Below, piece by piece: positions 1-4,860 of a DNA stretch of 6,470 bases; within the stretch, counting starts at the first letter, position 1; every line of letters begins with the position of its first letter. Source of the DNA: Halobacteriales archaeon QS_9_68_42. Its GTDB lineage: Archaea > Halobacteriota > Halobacteria > Halobacteriales > Haloarculaceae. The notes below the pieces were generated by a model, which worked only from the letters and a program-made list of their open reading frames with translations, had not been told where the DNA came from and did no database searches. Where the stretch lies: positions 1,125 through 7,594 of the forward strand of contig PXSE01000037.1 of the NCBI GenBank assembly GCA_003022905.1. Reading direction: 5' to 3'. Made by a program: the position numbers and the translations under genes.

Positions 1-290
1 CCGAAGTTGCCCGTCGCGTGGGCGGTCAACAGCGGCCCGGTCTCCCCCGAGTGCCTGGAGGCGAACGCCAGGAGGTCGGGGTCGTCGAAGGCCGCCGCGA
101 CGCCGTCGAGGTGCAGGTGGAGTGTTTCGAACGTCCGGAGTTCGGCGCCGTCGGTCCGGTGGTAGGTGCCCCCGCCCTCGGTGTCCGACCGGCTCTCGTC
201 TTCGTGCTCTGTCCAGTCGGCCAGTTTCAGCAGATGGTCGCCGACGTGTTCGGAGGCGGAGTCGGCACGGGAGACAACGATGGCGAGCAT
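1..290 (-). CDS. dtdA: D-aminoacyl-tRNA deacylase (GEK1/DtdA family), N-terminal part, runs off the window
   Basis: The visible 96 residues match the start of the archaeal D-aminoacyl-tRNA deacylase family, which hydrolyses the ester bond of D-aminoacyl-tRNAs in the cytoplasm so that wrongly charged tRNAs are recycled. What is seen: the opening MLAIVVSRADSASEHVGDHL, then RTDGAELRTF at about residues 45-54, HLHLDG at 58-63, and the strongly conserved block FASRHSGETGPLLTAHATGN at 76-95. The gene is cut by the window edge; family members are roughly 430-450 residues, so most of it lies outside. I chose the ATG at 290 over the in-frame ATG at 299 because family members begin close to the VVSRAD block and because a TTTA box centred near 318 would place transcription start near 290, giving a leaderless mRNA. 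It is divergent from aroE. Family recognition is from memory of the motif, with no search run. Confidence 0.9.
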   Translation of the reverse strand, partial: MLAIVVSRADSASEHVGDHLLKLADWTEHEDESRSDTEGGGTYHRTDGAELRTFETLHLHLDGVAAAFDDPDLLAFASRHSGETGPLLTAHATGNF

Positions 291-315
291 GACCCCCATT
301 CGGCGCCCGGACGAG

Positions 316-319
316 TAAA
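316..319 (-). promoter_or_regulatory. Probable TATA box for dtdA
   Basis: Read on the minus strand the sequence is CTTTACTC, with TTTA at 319-316. Its centre is about 27 bases before the ATG at 290, the spacing expected for a leaderless haloarchaeal transcript. No better A/T-rich box lies within 50 bases. Inference from spacing only. Confidence 0.45.
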
Positions 320-400
320 GTGAGGTGGTCCGCCGTCCGCACCCGGTATTCCGTGTTCCCTCTCTCGGCGCCGCTCGGGATTCGCTATTGCGGCATCCGG

Positions 401-406
401 TTTATC
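401..406 (+). promoter_or_regulatory. Probable TATA box for aroE
   Basis: TTTATC stands out in G+C-rich surroundings. A box centred near 403 predicts transcription start at about 427-430. That falls just after the upstream ATG at 425 and leaves about 22 bases of leader before the GTG at 452, so the box also bears on the aroE start choice. Confidence 0.5.
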
Positions 407-451
407 GGCCGTTCGGGAACTCTTATGCCGGCGGGAAAACGAGGACGGGCC

Positions 452-1246
452 GTGCAAGTTTTCGGCCTCATCGGCAACCCGGTCGGCCACTCGGTGTCGC
501 CGCCGATGCACGAGGCGGCCTACGAGGAACTGGGCCTGGAGGCCCGCTACGTGACGTTCGAGCCGGCCCCCGAGGACCTCGGGACGGTAATCGAGGGCGG
601 GGCCGCCCTCGGCGTCCGGGGGCTGAACGTCACCATCCCGTTCAAGGAGTCGGTCCTCCCGCTGGTCGAGGCGGACCCGCTGGCCGAGCGCATCGGCGCG
701 GTCAACACCGTCGACTTCGGTGGCACCCCGACGGGTCACAACACTGACGCCGCGGGCGTCACGCGCGCGCTCGAGTACCACGACGTGCCGCTGTCGGGGA
801 CGGCGGTGGTCGTCGGCGCTGGCGGCGCGGGCCGGGCGGCGGCGTTCGCGCTGGCCGACGAGGGGGCCTCCGTCCGCATCGCAAACCGGACCGTCCCCCG
901 CGCGGAGGCTCTCGCCGAGGAGGTGCCGAACACCAGCGCCCACCCGCTCGATGGACTGGAAGAACTGCTCGCGGACGCCGACCTGCTGGTCAACGCCACG
1001 AGCGTCGGAATGGAGTCCGACGAGACACCGGTCCCGAAGGCGGCGCTCCATGCGGACCTGGCGGTGCTCGATGCGGTATACTCGCCGCTGGAGACCCGAC
1101 TGCTCCGGGCGGCGGCCGACGTGGGCGCGACCACCGTCGACGGCGCGTGGATGCTGCTGTTCCAGGGGGTCGAGGCGTTCGAACTCTGGACCGAACGGTC
1201 GGCGCCGGTGACGGCGATGAACCGCGCGCTCCGGGCGGCGCTGTGA
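452..1246 (+). CDS. aroE: Shikimate 5-dehydrogenase (NADP-dependent)
   Basis: Catalyses the NADPH-dependent reduction of 3-dehydroshikimate to shikimate in aromatic amino acid synthesis. Numbered from the GTG at 452 (264 residues, normal for the family), the shikimate-binding Ser14 and Ser16 sit in [10 protein letters not shown], catalytic Lys65 in NVTIPFKE and catalytic Asp99 in GHNTDAAG. The NADP-binding fold opens with [13 protein letters not shown] (119-131) followed by NRT (145-147), and the late motifs LVNATSVGM and [13 protein letters not shown] are present. All key residues are intact. Start choice: an in-frame ATG at 425 would add nine residues (MPAGKRGRA) not expected in the family; the GTG has a GAGG seven bases upstream and begins directly with the VFGLIGNP strand. 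Function is very secure; the start is less so. It is followed 57 bases downstream by the HHH-domain gene. Confidence 0.95.
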   Translation: MQVFGLIGNPVGHSVSPPMHEAAYEELGLEARYVTFEPAPEDLGTVIEGGAALGVRGLNVTIPFKESVLPLVEADPLAERIGAVNTVDFGGTPTGHNTDAAGVTRALEYHDVPLSGTAVVVGAGGAGRAAAFALADEGASVRIANRTVPRAEALAEEVPNTSAHPLDGLEELLADADLLVNATSVGMESDETPVPKAALHADLAVLDAVYSPLETRLLRAAADVGATTVDGAWMLLFQGVEAFELWTERSAPVTAMNRALRAAL

Positions 1247-1271
1247 CAGTTCCCTCCAGCCGGCAAACGGC

Positions 1272-1277
1272 TTTAAG
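1272..1277 (+). promoter_or_regulatory. TATA box for the HHH-domain gene
   Basis: TTTAAG is centred about 29 bases before the ATG at 1304 and lies in the short gap after aroE. It suggests the HHH gene has its own promoter with almost no leader, even if aroE transcription also reads through. Confidence 0.5.
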
Positions 1278-1303
1278 TACGTGCCGCTATTCCGTTCAAA
1301 CAT

Positions 1304-1864
1304 ATGGTGTTCAAACTCATTCGGACGGTTCTGGGCCTCGAGAGCTCCGATTCGTCCGGCGGAACCGACGTGACGGTCGAGCGGGAGTCAGACGCCGCCG
1401 CGGCGGACACCGACGCCGCGGCCTCGACGGGTTCGATGACCGACGAGTCCAAGGAGGGCGCCGCCGAGCCGGCGGAGGCCGCGGGGAGTGCCTCGACGAG
1501 CATCGAGTCGGATACGGAACCGGAACTGAGTGACAAGTCCCAGGAGGACGCCGCCGTGGCGGGGACGGATGCCGCGGCCTCGACGGGTTCGATGACTGAG
1601 GAACCGCCAGAGCCGGACGCCGCGGCGGAACCGGCGGAAGCCGCCGGACCCACCTCGGGGGCAGACTCTCTCGACCCTGGAGACGACTCCAAGTCCGTCG
1701 AGAATGTCAGCGGCATCGGCCCGGCCTACGCCGACCGGCTCTCAGAGACCGGCATCGAGACGGTTGACCAGTTGCTCGCGGCCGACCCCGAGGAGTTGGC
1801 CGCCGACACCGACCTCTCCGCGAAGCGCATCGACCGCTGGCAGGAGCGCGCCGAGGAGCTGTAG
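1304..1864 (+). CDS. Small acidic protein with C-terminal helix-hairpin-helix domain
   Basis: A 186-residue protein in three parts. Residues 1-12 (MVFKLIRTVLGL) form a short basic-hydrophobic segment. Residues 13-130 are a low-complexity linker made largely of Ala, Glu, Asp, Ser and Thr, probably disordered. Residues 131-186 form a helix-hairpin-helix fold of the Rad51-N-terminal/HHH_5 type, with the hairpin VSGIGPAYADRL at 135-146, then GIETVDQLL and a final charged helix. Such domains usually bind DNA or act as protein-protein modules. No catalytic motif is visible, so I give no specific function. The linker holds an internal duplication: TDAAASTGSMT at 36-46 and 88-98, and AEPAEAAG at 54-61 and 108-115. 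The ATG at 1304 is well supported by the TTTAAG box. The gene sits between aroE and the aminotransferase on the same strand. Confidence 0.85.
   Translation: MVFKLIRTVLGLESSDSSGGTDVTVERESDAAAADTDAAASTGSMTDESKEGAAEPAEAAGSASTSIESDTEPELSDKSQEDAAVAGTDAAASTGSMTEEPPEPDAAAEPAEAAGPTSGADSLDPGDDSKSVENVSGIGPAYADRLSETGIETVDQLLAADPEELAADTDLSAKRIDRWQERAEEL
1415..1596 (+). repeat. Direct duplication inside the HHH-protein linker
   Basis: An exact 26-base direct repeat occupies 1415-1440 and 1571-1596, 156 bases apart, which is exactly 52 codons, so the frame is kept. Beyond the exact core, similarity continues at the protein level with AEPAEAAG in both units. The layout suggests a tandem duplication of about 52 codons that has since diverged. 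Confidence 0.8.
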
Positions 1865-1941
1865 ACCGCAAGACCGTTATCGGACGGTCGCCTTTGAATG
1901 GTAATGCGAGTGGTCACAGAGCGGAGCGCCTTCCGCGAGAC

Positions 1942-2811
1942 ATGCAGTATCACGTGAACGGCCGCCTCGTCGACCGCGAGGACGCGACGGTGCACGTCGA
2001 CGACCGCGGCTTCCGCTACGGCGACGGGGCCTTCGAGACCTGCCGTGCCTACGGCGGCGAGGTGTTCGTGTGGGACCGCCACCGCGACCGGCTCCAACAG
2101 ACCTGCGAGACGCTCGGAATGGCCGACGCCGTGCCCGACGACACCGCGCTGCGGGTCGCAGAGACGCTCGACGGGAACGGCCTCGAGGACGCCTACGTCA
2201 GAATCTCGGTCAGCCGCGGCGTCCAGCCGGGGAAACTGATGCCCCAGGAGTCGGTGGACCCGACGGTGGTCGTCTACGTCAGGCCGCTCCCCCGCGGCGG
2301 CACCGAGGGCGAACCGGTCTGGGATGGCCCAGCAGTGGTGCAGTCGGTGAAGACGCGTCGGGTGCCCGACGCCGCGCTCCCGGCTGACGCCAAGACGCAC
2401 AACTACCTCAACAGCATCCTCGCACGGCTGGAACTCCGGCGGGCCGCGAACGAGGGCTACCAGCCCGACGAGGCGCTGATGCGGGACGTCGACGGCTACG
2501 TAGCCGAGGGGGCCTCGAGCAACCTCTTCTTCGTCGACGACGGGGTCCTGAAGACGCCGGCGACGGGCGAACTCCTGCCGGGCATCACACGGAAACTCGT
2601 CATCGAAATGGCCGAGGCCGAGGGGTTCCCCGTTGAGACCGGCCGCTACACCGTTGACGACGCCCGGAGTGCCGACGAGGCGTTCCTCACGAACTCGACA
2701 TGGGAGCTCCGACCCGTCAAGAGCGTCGACGGCATCGAGGTCGGCGACGGCCCAATGACGTCGCTCCTGGGTCGGCTCTACGACGAGCGGGTCGAGGCGT
2801 GCTGCTATTAA
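1942..2811 (+). CDS. Class IV PLP-dependent aminotransferase (aminodeoxychorismate lyase / branched-chain aminotransferase-like)
   Basis: A 289-residue fold-type IV PLP enzyme of normal length. The sequence opens with a HVNGRLV strand, then FRYGDGAFET (24-33). Arg50 fits the phosphate-binding Arg position. The PLP Schiff-base Lys is Lys151 in DAKTHNYLNS, and Glu189 in VAEGASSNLFFV is the acid that contacts the pyridine nitrogen. LLPGITRKLV (211-220) and LTNSTWELRPV (249-259) complete the family pattern. The family includes branched-chain aminotransferase, D-amino acid aminotransferase and 4-amino-4-deoxychorismate lyase (PabC). Which reaction applies cannot be settled here, since no pabA or pabB lies alongside, though nearby aroE fits loosely with chorismate metabolism. 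The ATG at 1942 was preferred to the in-frame ATG at 1894 because the extra 16 residues precede the usual start of the fold. A weak TTTGAA at 1893-1898 may be the promoter. Confidence 0.9.
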   Translation: MQYHVNGRLVDREDATVHVDDRGFRYGDGAFETCRAYGGEVFVWDRHRDRLQQTCETLGMADAVPDDTALRVAETLDGNGLEDAYVRISVSRGVQPGKLMPQESVDPTVVVYVRPLPRGGTEGEPVWDGPAVVQSVKTRRVPDAALPADAKTHNYLNSILARLELRRAANEGYQPDEALMRDVDGYVAEGASSNLFFVDDGVLKTPATGELLPGITRKLVIEMAEAEGFPVETGRYTVDDARSADEAFLTNSTWELRPVKSVDGIEVGDGPMTSLLGRLYDERVEACCY

Positions 2812-3221
2812 CTGCCGCCGAACCCGATGCGGCCCGAGGAGAGGTTGCGGTCGCTCTTCGAGCCGACCCCCTCGAACTCATAGTTGTCGTCGGTGAGGTA
2901 GACGGCGCCGTCGTGGACCGTCACGTCGACCTCCTCGAGGTAGGCCCCCTCGCAGGGGCCGTGGGTGCAGGCGCCCGAGTCGGGCTCGAAGGTGGCGCCG
3001 TGGCGGGTGCACATCAGGCTGCCGTCGCGGAACTCCGCGCCGCTGCCCTTGTCGAGACGCACGTCGGTCCAGTGTGGACAGTAGTTCCGCCAGGCGGTCA
3101 CTTCCCCGTCCAGACGGACGAGCAGGGCCTCCGTCTCGTCGAACCCCTCCCGGACGGTGAAGAGGAGCGTCGAGTCGTCGGGAACCTCCGAGACGTCGAC
3201 GATTCGGCTCTCGGAATCCAT
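2808..3221 (-). CDS. Rieske-type [2Fe-2S] ferredoxin-like protein
   Basis: A 137-residue soluble single-domain Rieske protein. The cluster ligands are visible as C48-P-H50 and C71-T-R-H74, the C-x-H...C-x2-H pattern, with 20 residues between H50 and C71. The usual following segment, HGATFEPDSGACTHGPCEG (74-92), is present and carries two further cysteines, C85 and C90. No signal peptide or membrane segment is seen, so it resembles the small electron-transfer ferredoxins of oxygenases or the NirD-like group more than the bc1 Rieske subunit. Its electron partner is not evident in this window. The ATG at 3221 starts just before the first strand; the upstream extension of the frame is arginine-rich and looks non-coding. 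It lies 56 bases downstream of the ANL-like gene on the same strand, perhaps co-transcribed, and its stop overlaps that of the convergent aminotransferase. Confidence 0.9.
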   Translation of the reverse strand: MDSESRIVDVSEVPDDSTLLFTVREGFDETEALLVRLDGEVTAWRNYCPHWTDVRLDKGSGAEFRDGSLMCTRHGATFEPDSGACTHGPCEGAYLEEVDVTVHDGAVYLTDDNYEFEGVGSKSDRNLSSGRIGFGGS

Positions 3222-3277
3222 CACCCGACGGTAGCGGCCGGTCGGGCTTAGCTCCCGGGGTTTCCGCGATTCCCCGC

Positions 3278-3979
3278 TCAGAGCAGCGACCCGGTTCCGA
3301 CGTCGTCCTCGCGCCCCCCGACCACGAGTCGGCCGTCGGCCGCCGGCCCAACGCTGATTGTCGCGCCCGCGAGAATCGGGGCCACGAGGCCGGCCGCAAC
3401 TGTTCCCGGTTCGGCGAACGACCCTGCGACGGCGACGTCGCCGCCGGCGTCGATGCCGTGGCGGTCGACGACGGTCCGGGCGGCACCGAGCAGTTCCCCG
3501 TGGGTGTGGGTCGCGTCGGCGGTCCACAGCAGGTCGTCCCCGGCGGCGACGGCGTCGGGCGGCATCGTCGGGTTCTCGCTCCAGACGTCCCGCTCGAAGT
3601 ACGCCACCGACGGGTCACCGGGGGCGTCGCCGTAGACGACTGGCTTCGTCGAGGGACCGACCTCGTGGGCATCAAGCGCCGGTGCGGGGACGACGAGCGC
3701 CCGGACGTCGCCGGGGTCGGTCGACGATCCGAACCGGACCACGGCACCCAGGAGGGCGGCCCCGTAGAGCGTCAGGACGGCCTCCGGAGCGGGGTCGTCG
3801 GCGATTGCGACGCCGTCGCCGCCGCGGACGCCGAGGTGCCGCAGGAAGTTCCCGACCTTCCAGGCGTTCGTGCAGAACCGTCGGTAGTCGTAGAGGCGAC
3901 CCGTGTCGGCCGCCCGGAGCGCCGGCTTCGTGGATCGGCGTTCCCGTCCGACGGTGTCGCCGAGGGCGTCGGCGTCCAT
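3278..3979 (-). CDS. Truncated ANL-superfamily (acyl-CoA synthetase-like) protein without ATP-binding loop
   Basis: A 233-residue protein resembling the N-terminal subdomain of AMP-forming acyl-CoA synthetases. Residues 31-83 (YDYRRFCTNAWKVGNFLRHL, then GVRGGDGVAI and LYGAALLGAVVRF) match the usual opening of the fold, and WSENPTMPP at 133-141 precedes the region where the ATP-binding loop should be. There, LLWTADATHTHGELL (150-164) runs straight into the TH-x-x-LL that normally follows the loop, so the Ser/Thr/Gly-rich TSGTTGxPKG motif is absent. The protein ends at about the point where the second half of the adenylation domain would begin, so the downstream adenylate-binding and hinge motifs and the C-terminal lid are missing too. 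Typical family length is 500 or more residues. The frame is clean, with a leaderless promoter, so it looks maintained rather than decaying. Adenylating activity is unlikely; its role is unknown. Confidence 0.8.
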   Translation of the reverse strand: MDADALGDTVGRERRSTKPALRAADTGRLYDYRRFCTNAWKVGNFLRHLGVRGGDGVAIADDPAPEAVLTLYGAALLGAVVRFGSSTDPGDVRALVVPAPALDAHEVGPSTKPVVYGDAPGDPSVAYFERDVWSENPTMPPDAVAAGDDLLWTADATHTHGELLGAARTVVDRHGIDAGGDVAVAGSFAEPGTVAAGLVAPILAGATISVGPAADGRLVVGGREDDVGTGSLL

Positions 3980-4002
3980 GCCTCTACTACGAACGCCGGA
4001 CG

Positions 4003-4008
4003 TTTATA
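4003..4008. promoter_or_regulatory. Single bidirectional TATA box shared by two divergent leaderless genes
   Basis: TTTATA on the plus strand reads TATAAA on the minus strand. Its centre (4005.5) is 26.5 bases from the ATG at 4032 (plus) and 26.5 bases from the ATG at 3979 (minus). That is the archaeal TATA-to-transcription-start distance in both directions, implying two leaderless mRNAs from one box. No other A/T-rich box exists in the 52-base gap. Confidence 0.7.
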
Positions 4009-4031
4009 GACGGGCGACCCAGCGTTCCGCC

Positions 4032-4337
4032 ATGGACGAACAATCCCGCGTCGCGTCGTTCGTGGCGGAGAACGAACTCGAAGCGCCGGCGGCCTACCGG
4101 CTGCTCGACACCGTCTCGGAACTGGGCGAGGTTTCGAAGGCGGTCTGCACCTCGACGGCGTACGGGAGCGACCCCGAGGAGGTGGAAGTTCCCGAGGACG
4201 AATTGGGCGACGCCCTGTTCGCGCTGCTTGCGTTGTGTGCGGAACTGGACGTCGACGCCGGGGCGGCCTTGGAGACATCGCTCTCGAAGTACGAGGACCG
4301 CCTCGCGGAGACGGGCGACGCGGGAAGCGGCGAATAG
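4032..4337 (+). CDS. MazG-like nucleotide pyrophosphohydrolase
   Basis: A 101-residue all-alpha protein of the MazG/HisE-like NTP pyrophosphohydrolase superfamily, whose members cleave nucleoside triphosphates to the monophosphate and pyrophosphate, often as house-cleaning of unusual nucleotides. The metal-binding pattern is visible: E30-x-x-E33 in SELGEVSKAV and E57-x-x-D60 in EDELGDALFALLALCAEL, separated by a short stretch. These acidic residues coordinate the magnesium ions in the family. The length is near the minimum for a single-domain member; the C-terminal tail (residues 92-101) is Gly/Asp/Glu-rich. The substrate cannot be told from sequence. The ATG at 4032 was chosen over upstream in-frame ATGs because it lies at leaderless distance from the TATA box and because the upstream extension overlaps the divergent gene. 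It shares its promoter with the ANL-like gene. Confidence 0.85.
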   Translation: MDEQSRVASFVAENELEAPAAYRLLDTVSELGEVSKAVCTSTAYGSDPEEVEVPEDELGDALFALLALCAELDVDAGAALETSLSKYEDRLAETGDAGSGE

Positions 4338-4379
4338 GGCGAACAGGCGGCGTCAGGAGGGCCGCTGGTCCCTCCCTCT

Positions 4380-4416
4380 CCGACGGCCTGCCGCGCTCTG
4401 TCCGAACGGCCGTCGG
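4380..4416. repeat. 9-bp inverted repeat, 19-base loop
   Basis: CCGACGGCC at 4380-4388 pairs perfectly with GGCCGTCGG at 4408-4416. It lies about 45 bases past the MazG-like stop codon and could structure its mRNA end; there is no T-tract after it. Confidence 0.55.
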
Positions 4417-4456
4417 TGGCTCGTCAGCGCATACGGCCGGTGGTCCCGCCATCGTA

Positions 4457-4466
4457 CATAAATAAC
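4457..4466. promoter_or_regulatory. Isolated A/T-rich box, candidate promoter
   Basis: CATAAATAAC is the only TATA-like sequence in the left half of the gap. Read on the plus strand it would start a transcript near 4487 that passes through the hairpin cluster. Read on the minus strand (TTATTTATG) it would start one near 4435, antisense to the MazG-like gene. Direction and activity are guesses. Confidence 0.25.
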
Positions 4467-4510
4467 CGGGGCGAGGTGGAGACCCAGTAGCGGACAGCGA
4501 ACGTGCGCGA

Positions 4511-4529
4511 GGCGCGGCAGGGCCGCGCC
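4511..4529. repeat. Hairpin, 8-bp stem with AGG loop
   Basis: GGCGCGGC at 4511-4518 pairs with GCCGCGCC at 4522-4529 across the three-base loop AGG. It is the first of the tight hairpins in this gap and the one triloop that does not read GNA on either strand. Confidence 0.75.
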
Positions 4530-4542
4530 GAGCGGCTTGGCC

Positions 4543-4567
4543 CGAGAGACGCCTCCGGCGTCTCTCG
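4543..4567. repeat. Hairpin, 11-bp perfect stem with TCC loop (GGA on minus strand)
   Basis: CGAGAGACGCC at 4543-4553 pairs with GGCGTCTCTCG at 4557-4567 across TCC. On the minus strand the loop is GGA closed by C-G, a GNA triloop. This is the longest uninterrupted stem in the window. Confidence 0.85.
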
Positions 4568-4600
4568 TCATTGCGGGAAATCGGAAACTCCCCGCTTGCG

Positions 4601-4623
4601 GCCAGAATCCTGCGGATTCTGGC
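4601..4623. repeat. Hairpin, 10-bp perfect stem with TGC loop (GCA on minus strand)
   Basis: GCCAGAATCC at 4601-4610 pairs with GGATTCTGGC at 4614-4623 across TGC. On the minus strand the loop reads GCA closed by C-G. The stem is less G+C-rich than its neighbours, so it is less easily explained by base composition. Confidence 0.85.
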
Positions 4624-4664
4624 AACATCATGAAAAACGGCGCCGTGAGCTTTTTCCAGCAACC

Positions 4665-4697
4665 CCGGCGCGAGACGGCGGAGCCGTCGAGCGCCGG
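4665..4697. repeat. Two-part hairpin with GA/GA internal loop and GGA triloop
   Basis: An outer stem (CCGGCGC 4665-4671 with GCGCCGG 4691-4697) and an inner stem (GACGGC 4674-4679 with GCCGTC 4683-4688) are joined by GA on each side (4672-4673 and 4689-4690). The loop is GGA (4680-4682), closed by C-G. The facing GA/GA dinucleotides can form tandem sheared G-A pairs, so the whole 33-base element may be continuously stacked. Confidence 0.75.
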
Positions 4698-4714
4698 TAG
4701 GGACGAGCGACCAC

Positions 4715-4734
4715 CGCGGGCCGCCAGGCCCGCG
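4715..4734. repeat. Hairpin, 8-bp stem with four-base loop
   Basis: CGCGGGCC at 4715-4722 pairs with GGCCCGCG at 4727-4734 across GCCA. An alternative, mutually exclusive pairing, CCCG 4729-4732 with CGGG 4736-4739, uses part of the same bases. Confidence 0.6.
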
Positions 4735-4778
4735 ACGGGAGCGAGTCGCTATTTTTCATGAAAGTTTTTGCCGGGTAG

Positions 4779-4799
4779 CGAGGGACCTTCGGTCCCTCG
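4779..4799. repeat. Hairpin, 9-bp perfect stem with TTC loop (GAA on minus strand)
   Basis: CGAGGGACC at 4779-4787 pairs with GGTCCCTCG at 4791-4799 across TTC. On the minus strand it reads C(GAA)G, the loop of the classic ultra-stable DNA mini-hairpin. Confidence 0.8.
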
Positions 4800-4804
4800 G
4801 ACCG

Positions 4805-4831
4805 TGCTCGCGGCGTCGTGGCCCGCGAGCA
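4805..4831. repeat. Hairpin, 9-bp stem with nine-base loop
   Basis: TGCTCGCGG at 4805-4813 pairs with CCGCGAGCA at 4823-4831. The loop is wider than those of its neighbours. Confidence 0.65.
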
Positions 4832-4832
4832 G

Positions 4833-4845
4833 GCGGCGGAGCCGC
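4833..4845. repeat. Short hairpin, 5-bp stem with GGA loop
   Basis: GCGGC at 4833-4837 pairs with GCCGC at 4841-4845 across GGA. The 10-base core GGCGGAGCCG is also found in the hairpin at 4665-4697 (4677-4686), so the two may share origin. Confidence 0.55.
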
Positions 4846-4852
4846 GCCGTGC

Positions 4853-4857
4853 AAAAA
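4853..4857 (-). terminator. Oligo-T terminator candidate for the oxidoreductase gene
   Basis: On the minus strand TTTTT occurs four bases after the TGA stop codon of the oxidoreductase and is followed by G+C-rich hairpins. Archaeal RNA polymerase terminates at short T tracts, so this is a reasonable stop point. Confidence 0.5.
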
Positions 4858-4860
4858 GTT

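Larger units (their letters stand above)
4628..4761. repeat. 10-bp inverted repeat enclosing the central hairpins
   Basis: TCATGAAAAA at 4628-4637 is the exact reverse complement of TTTTTCATGA at 4752-4761. It encloses 114 bases with two strong hairpins and a 10-base palindrome, ACGGCGCCGT, at 4637-4646. The A/T-rich arms contrast with the G+C-rich interior and could mark the ends of a repeat unit. Confidence 0.65.
4338..4860. other. Gene-free, hairpin-rich intergenic region
   Basis: These 523 bases lie between the stop codons of the MazG-like gene and the convergent oxidoreductase. Open frames here are short or Arg/Pro-rich and show no recognisable domain. The content is instead a series of inverted repeats, listed separately, plus isolated T5/A5 tracts at 4651-4655, 4752-4756, 4765-4769 and 4853-4857 that could stop transcription. 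No tRNA or rRNA signature was found. The density of symmetrical elements suggests a REP/MITE-like repeat composite or a structured non-coding RNA rather than random spacer. Confidence 0.7.

Noticed and set aside
227..1303. Long minus-strand open frame of 358 codons across aroE
   Set aside because: It is Arg/His-rich and covers the intact aroE frame and part of dtdA. This is the usual antisense shadow of a G+C-rich gene.
3358..4461. Plus-strand open frame of 367 codons across the ANL-like and MazG-like genes
   Set aside because: Extremely Arg-rich with no domain, and it overlaps two genes with recognisable motifs in other frames.
4353..4631. Minus-strand open frame of 92 codons in the hairpin region
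   Set aside because: It reads through several perfect hairpins and has no recognisable domain; the symmetry of the DNA explains its composition better than coding does.
4711..4749. Resemblance of CCAGGCCCGCGACGGGAGC to the SRP RNA helix 8 region
   Set aside because: The conserved GGAA loop and the surrounding SRP RNA elements are missing; the likeness is limited to a G+C-rich stem.
4543..4845. CRISPR array
   Set aside because: The hairpins differ in sequence and spacing; there is no regularly repeated unit with unique spacers.
4338..4860. tRNA or other standard RNA gene
   Set aside because: No TTC-arm consensus, anticodon arrangement or RNase P signature was found on either strand.
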